A DNA stretch of 16,109 nucleotides from an uncultured Atopobiaceae bacterium (lineage in GTDB: Bacteria > Actinomycetota > Coriobacteriia > Coriobacteriales > Atopobiaceae). Below, in pieces: positions 13,512 to 16,109 of the stretch. Every line of letters starts with the position of its first letter. Positions within the stretch are counted from its first letter, which is position 1. A model generated the notes under the pieces. It was given only the letters and a program-made list of their open reading frames with translations. It did not search any database and was not told the DNA's origin. The DNA lies in the NCBI GenBank assembly GCA_947303905.1, contig CAMYZR010000008.1, forward strand, positions 1 through 16,109. Reading direction: 5' to 3'. Made by a program: the position numbers and the translations under genes.

Positions 13512-14549
13512 ATGGCCGAGCATCTGATTGAGGGTACGGGACCTTTGCTGGACGAGAAGGGGCATCTGCGCGAGCCGGGCTATGCGTTCCGACCGCCCTT
13601 CGACTACTCGCATGACCGCATCGCCGCCCCTGCCTGGCGGATCAAGGACTGGGACTACTACCTCATCAACGACGATCGCCATGCCGTCGCGCTCACCTTC
13701 TCCGACCTGGGCTACGCGGGGCTCGTCTCCGCTGCCGTGCTCGACTTCGAACAGGCGAGCCACACCACGACAAGCGAGATGGTCATTGCGCCCATGGGTC
13801 GCATGGGGCTGCCGACGAGCTCTGACGAGGGTGACATCAGCTGGCAGAACAAGCGCTGCAAGGTGAGCTTTGTCCACACGCCAGCGGGCAGGCGCCTCTC
13901 GTTTGCCATGAGCGACTTCACGCCCGGAAGCGACCTCGAGGTGGAGCTGCTGCTCGACGAGAAGCCGCGCGACTCCATGGTCATTGCCACGCCCTGGGCC
14001 GAGAACGAGCGTGCCTTCTACTACAACCGCAAGATCATCGGCATGCGTGCGCGCGGCGGCGTTCGCGTCGGCGCCGAGCTGTGGGAGTTCGACGAGGACG
14101 CCTTCGGCCTGCTCGATTGGGGACGCGGGGTCTGGACCTATGACAACGTGTGGTACTGGAGTGCCGCGCAGGGTCGTCAGGCGGGCCATGTGGTGGGCTT
14201 CAACCTCGGGTATGGCTTTGGTGACACCTCGGCCGCGAGCGAGAACATGGTCTTCGTGGACGGGGTGGCGCACAAGCTCGGGCGCCTGACCTTCGAGATT
14301 CCCGCGGGCGAGGACGGGGCCTTCAACTACCTCGCGCCGTGGTGGGTGCATGACGAGGAGAACCGCCTGGACCTCATCTTCACGCCGACTTTGGACCGCA
14401 GCGACCTCCTCGACCTGGCGCACATCGTGATCAGCGACCAGCACCAGGTGTTCGGCACCTTCAGTGGCTTCGTGAGGCTCGACGACGGCTCGACGCTGGA
14501 GCTGAACGACCTGCGCGGCTTTGCCGAGCACGTGCACAACCGCTACTGA
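13512..14549 (+). CDS. DUF2804 domain-containing protein
   Basis: This 345-residue soluble protein matches DUF2804 over its whole length. It opens with LIEGTGPLLDEKGHLREPGYAFRPPFDYSHDRIAAPAWRIKDWDYYLI and ends with PWWVHDEENRLDLIFTPTLDRSDLLDLAHIVISDQHQVFGTFSGFV. The many Trp, Asp and Gly residues and predicted beta-strands suggest a beta-sandwich or jelly-roll fold; the molecular role of the family is unknown. There is no signal peptide or membrane segment. The start ATG 13512 follows GAGGAGG by 5 bases; an in-frame upstream start at 13467 lies inside the terminator hairpin and is unlikely. Expression may rely on read-through of the terminator or on a promoter hidden in the preceding gene. 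Its end is 22 bases from the convergent nucleoid-protein gene, without a visible terminator between. Confidence 0.88.
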   Translation: MAEHLIEGTGPLLDEKGHLREPGYAFRPPFDYSHDRIAAPAWRIKDWDYYLINDDRHAVALTFSDLGYAGLVSAAVLDFEQASHTTTSEMVIAPMGRMGLPTSSDEGDISWQNKRCKVSFVHTPAGRRLSFAMSDFTPGSDLEVELLLDEKPRDSMVIATPWAENERAFYYNRKIIGMRARGGVRVGAELWEFDEDAFGLLDWGRGVWTYDNVWYWSAAQGRQAGHVVGFNLGYGFGDTSAASENMVFVDGVAHKLGRLTFEIPAGEDGAFNYLAPWWVHDEENRLDLIFTPTLDRSDLLDLAHIVISDQHQVFGTFSGFVRLDDGSTLELNDLRGFAEHVHNRY

Positions 14550-14571
14550 GCCCCTGGGAGAAGTGCCAGCC

Positions 14572-15663
14572 CTAGCGGTTCTCGATGTGCGTGATGCCCT
14601 TGATGGTGATGCGCATCGTCCCGTCCTCCTCGCGCTCGAACTCGATGAGCTCGGGCTTGCGGGCGAGGTCTGACGGGAAGGTGATCTCGATGCCCGTGTC
14701 CGTGCGGATGCGGTGGTTCTTGGTCATGCGATTGGCGGCACCGCGACGCACGGGGACCTCCTCGGGCAGGCGCTCCTCGCGGGCCTTTCGCTCGTAGGTC
14801 TCCCGCATCTGCGGTGCGTCCTCGAACACGCGCTCGCCGACCTCCTGGGGCAGCACGACCTCGCCCATCTCGGCCCGCTCGGCCACATACGCCTTGGCCT
14901 CGGACACGGCGAGCGCAGGGGTGATGCCATACTCCTCGGCCACGTCCTCCACGATCTTGGTGACGCTGGCGATGACCTCACGGCTGGATGCCTGCGTGCT
15001 GCACTGCAGGAGCCCGTCGGGGATGATGAGGCTGTCGCGGCCCGCAATCTGGCGCGGGCGGTCGTTGAAGTCGATGGCCAGGGTATCAGCATCGACGAGC
15101 AGGTAGGACTCCACCTTCTGGGTGGGGTTGGGGAGTGCCGCGTCGGTGCGCACCACGTCGTTGGACGCCTGACCGTCGACGCTGCGCAGGTCGTGCACGA
15201 ACGCCTGGCGGCGGGGCAGCAGTATCACGGCGAAGCGCCGTGCGGGAGGCGCGTCATAGGCGTCCTGCTCCATCGCCTTGGCGAGCGCGTCGCCAACGGT
15301 CGTGCCTGCCGCCTGTGCCTTGCCCTGGACGGCGTCGGTGTCCTCGAAGTCCGCCACCAGCACGTCGCACTGCCCCGGGTCGTCGCTTTTGCGCAGCTCC
15401 TCCCAGAAGTACACGCCAATCTCCTGCGAGAGGGCCACGAACTCCTCGCGGCCGGCAAAGTAGTCGGCGATCTTCTCGGCGAAGGTGCTGCCCTCGCAGA
15501 ACTCGCCATGATGGCTCTCGGGGCTGGTCGACACCTTGCGGAGGTGCCGCTGCACGTACGAACGCGTGGGCCTCTCAGAGAGGTCGAGCTCGCGGTCGGA
15601 GAGATACTTGCCCCCCGTCTCGAAGTCGAACACATGGAGAATGGCATTGCGTACCTTGAGCAT
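14572..15663 (-). CDS. 37-kDa nucleoid-associated protein, NdpA/YejK family
   Basis: This 363-residue protein begins MLKVRNAILHVFDFETGG, the usual start of the NA37/NdpA family, whose members bind double-stranded DNA in the nucleoid or are found near mobile and defence loci. Supporting stretches are DREL and YVQRHLRKVSTSPESHHGEF, FAEKIADYFAGREEFVALSQEIGVYFWEELRK, ARRFAVILLPRRQAFVHDL and QKVESYLLVDADTLAIDFNDRP. The basic segment RRGAANRMTKNHRIRTDTGIEITFPSDL near the C-terminus is likely part of the DNA- or ligand-contact surface. The frame is open to 15822, but ATG 15663 was chosen because the upstream part is Arg/His/Ala-rich and non-conserved and because AGGTGG lies 6 bases before the ATG. 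No restriction, defence or toxin genes flank it, so a housekeeping role is more likely than a defence role. Confidence 0.85.
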   Translation of the reverse strand: MLKVRNAILHVFDFETGGKYLSDRELDLSERPTRSYVQRHLRKVSTSPESHHGEFCEGSTFAEKIADYFAGREEFVALSQEIGVYFWEELRKSDDPGQCDVLVADFEDTDAVQGKAQAAGTTVGDALAKAMEQDAYDAPPARRFAVILLPRRQAFVHDLRSVDGQASNDVVRTDAALPNPTQKVESYLLVDADTLAIDFNDRPRQIAGRDSLIIPDGLLQCSTQASSREVIASVTKIVEDVAEEYGITPALAVSEAKAYVAERAEMGEVVLPQEVGERVFEDAPQMRETYERKAREERLPEEVPVRRGAANRMTKNHRIRTDTGIEITFPSDLARKPELIEFEREEDGTMRITIKGITHIENR

Positions 15664-15872
15664 GGTCACCACCTGGATAGAGGGTCCGCGGTCGCGCGGC
15701 GTGGAGAACCATGGTAGCGCAAGCAGTCGACACCGTTTGCCCTGAAGCGCCGAGGCAGTGTGCCCGTGTCTTGGCGCTGCCGTGCGGACGGCTCGCTTAC
15801 CTGCAGTTTTCACACGATGCACGCAGCAGGTTTCGGTTGTGGAGGCGCTTCATGGTACAGTTGTGTTCGCTT

Positions 15873-15888
15873 GCGCACACGTGTGCGC
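15873..15888 (+). promoter_or_regulatory. Perfect 16-base palindrome upstream of the secreted coiled-coil gene
   Basis: GCGCACACGTGTGCGC is its own reverse complement. It lies 31 bases before ATG 15920 and 12 bases after TACAGT (15856-15861), a possible -10 box without a clear -35. If that box is used, the palindrome straddles the first transcribed bases, a good operator position. The remaining part of this 256-base gap (15664-15855) shows no gene and no clear promoter for the nucleoid-protein gene. Confidence 0.4.
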
Positions 15889-15919
15889 GCCACATGCCAA
15901 GCGGGAAGGGAGGGTCGAG

Positions 15920-16109
15920 ATGAATCGCAGAGCAATGGGGGCGTTGAGTCTGGCCCTTGGTCTTGCGCTTGTGGGCGCACCCGTTCCCGCATGGGGCGAG
16001 ACCTCGCAGGAGGTCCGTGAGCAGGTGGCCGTCGTCCAGGGCGAGCTCGACGAGCTCGCGGGGCAGATTGAGGAGGGCGAGGCACGCGTCGAGGAGCTCC
16101 AGGGACAGG
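15920..16109 (+). CDS. Start of a secreted coiled-coil protein, probably a peptidoglycan hydrolase
   Basis: Only the first 63 residues are in the window. They begin with a Sec signal peptide (MNRRAMGALSLALGLALVGA, then PVPAWGE; cleavage probably after AWG or PAWGE). An acidic, Gln- and Leu-rich heptad region follows (SQEVREQVAVVQGELDELAG, then QIEEGEARVEELQGQ). This layout is typical of NlpC/P60 or CHAP wall endopeptidases of Actinobacteria and of FtsEX-dependent hydrolases, where a coiled coil precedes the catalytic domain; that domain is not visible here. The ribosome site GGGAAGGGAGGG is strong and sits 5-10 bases before ATG 15920. Confidence 0.7.
   Translation, partial: MNRRAMGALSLALGLALVGAPVPAWGETSQEVREQVAVVQGELDELAGQIEEGEARVEELQGQ

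Noticed and set aside
13032..14537. 501-residue minus-strand frame opposite DUF2804
   Set aside because: It spans a terminator and three real genes; shadow of codon bias.
14713..15717. 334-residue plus-strand frame opposite the nucleoid-protein gene
   Set aside because: Leu/Gly/Val/His-rich shadow without motifs; the minus-strand NdpA-type product is convincing.
1..16109. Mobile element, prophage, CRISPR array or tRNA
   Set aside because: No transposase, integrase, long terminal repeats, spaced direct-repeat array or cloverleaf was found; composition looks uniform.

Overview
The window is GC-rich, densely coded and carries 15 genes on both strands. Two are cut by the window edges, and no gap between genes exceeds about 260 bases. 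GC-biased third codon positions, strong GGAGG-type ribosome sites and an Actinobacteria/Firmicutes mix of cell-envelope families suggest a member of the Coriobacteriia (Olsenella, Atopobium or Collinsella type). This is an inference from gene content and base composition, because no rRNA or tRNA gene is present. It reads as an ordinary chromosomal segment: no transposase, integrase, phage gene or CRISPR array was seen.

Left part (1-4343). All genes are on the minus strand. In transcription order they are an LtaS-type polyglycerol-phosphate/sulfatase-fold membrane enzyme, a tightly linked GH5 exo-1,3-beta-glucanase-like protein that lacks a signal peptide, and the start of a membrane-anchored L,D-transpeptidase/VanW-type wall protein. 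Divergent from the LtaS gene is a membrane-anchored DUF5052-like protein ending in a strong terminator.

Middle (5063-9278). yaaA (peroxide stress, minus strand) is divergent from a CPBP/CAAX-type membrane protease with a long proline-rich tail. A stand-alone glycogen branching enzyme (glgB) follows.

Right-middle (9512-11839). A complete polar amino-acid ABC importer has the order binding lipoprotein, permease, ATPase. A strong hairpin without a T-run separates the binding protein from the permease, and the ATPase starts at a TTG that overlaps the permease end.

Right part (12040-16109). A three-gene cassette encodes an SPFH/band-7 membrane protein, an Arc-like ribbon-helix-helix protein and a 65-residue protein with a CxxxCxxCxxC cluster. 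Its promoter (TTGACA-17-CACAAT) is overlapped by the perfect palindrome GTGATATCAC, which suggests autoregulation by the ribbon-helix-helix protein. A strong terminator closes the cassette and sits directly against the ribosome site of a DUF2804 gene. Convergent to that gene is a 37-kDa nucleoid-associated protein (NdpA family). The window ends in the signal peptide and coiled coil of a secreted protein, probably an NlpC/P60- or CHAP-type wall hydrolase, with a perfect 16-bp palindrome upstream.

The least-explained unit is the SPFH/RHH/Cys-cluster cassette with its palindrome. The second is the LtaS plus cytoplasmic GH5 pair.
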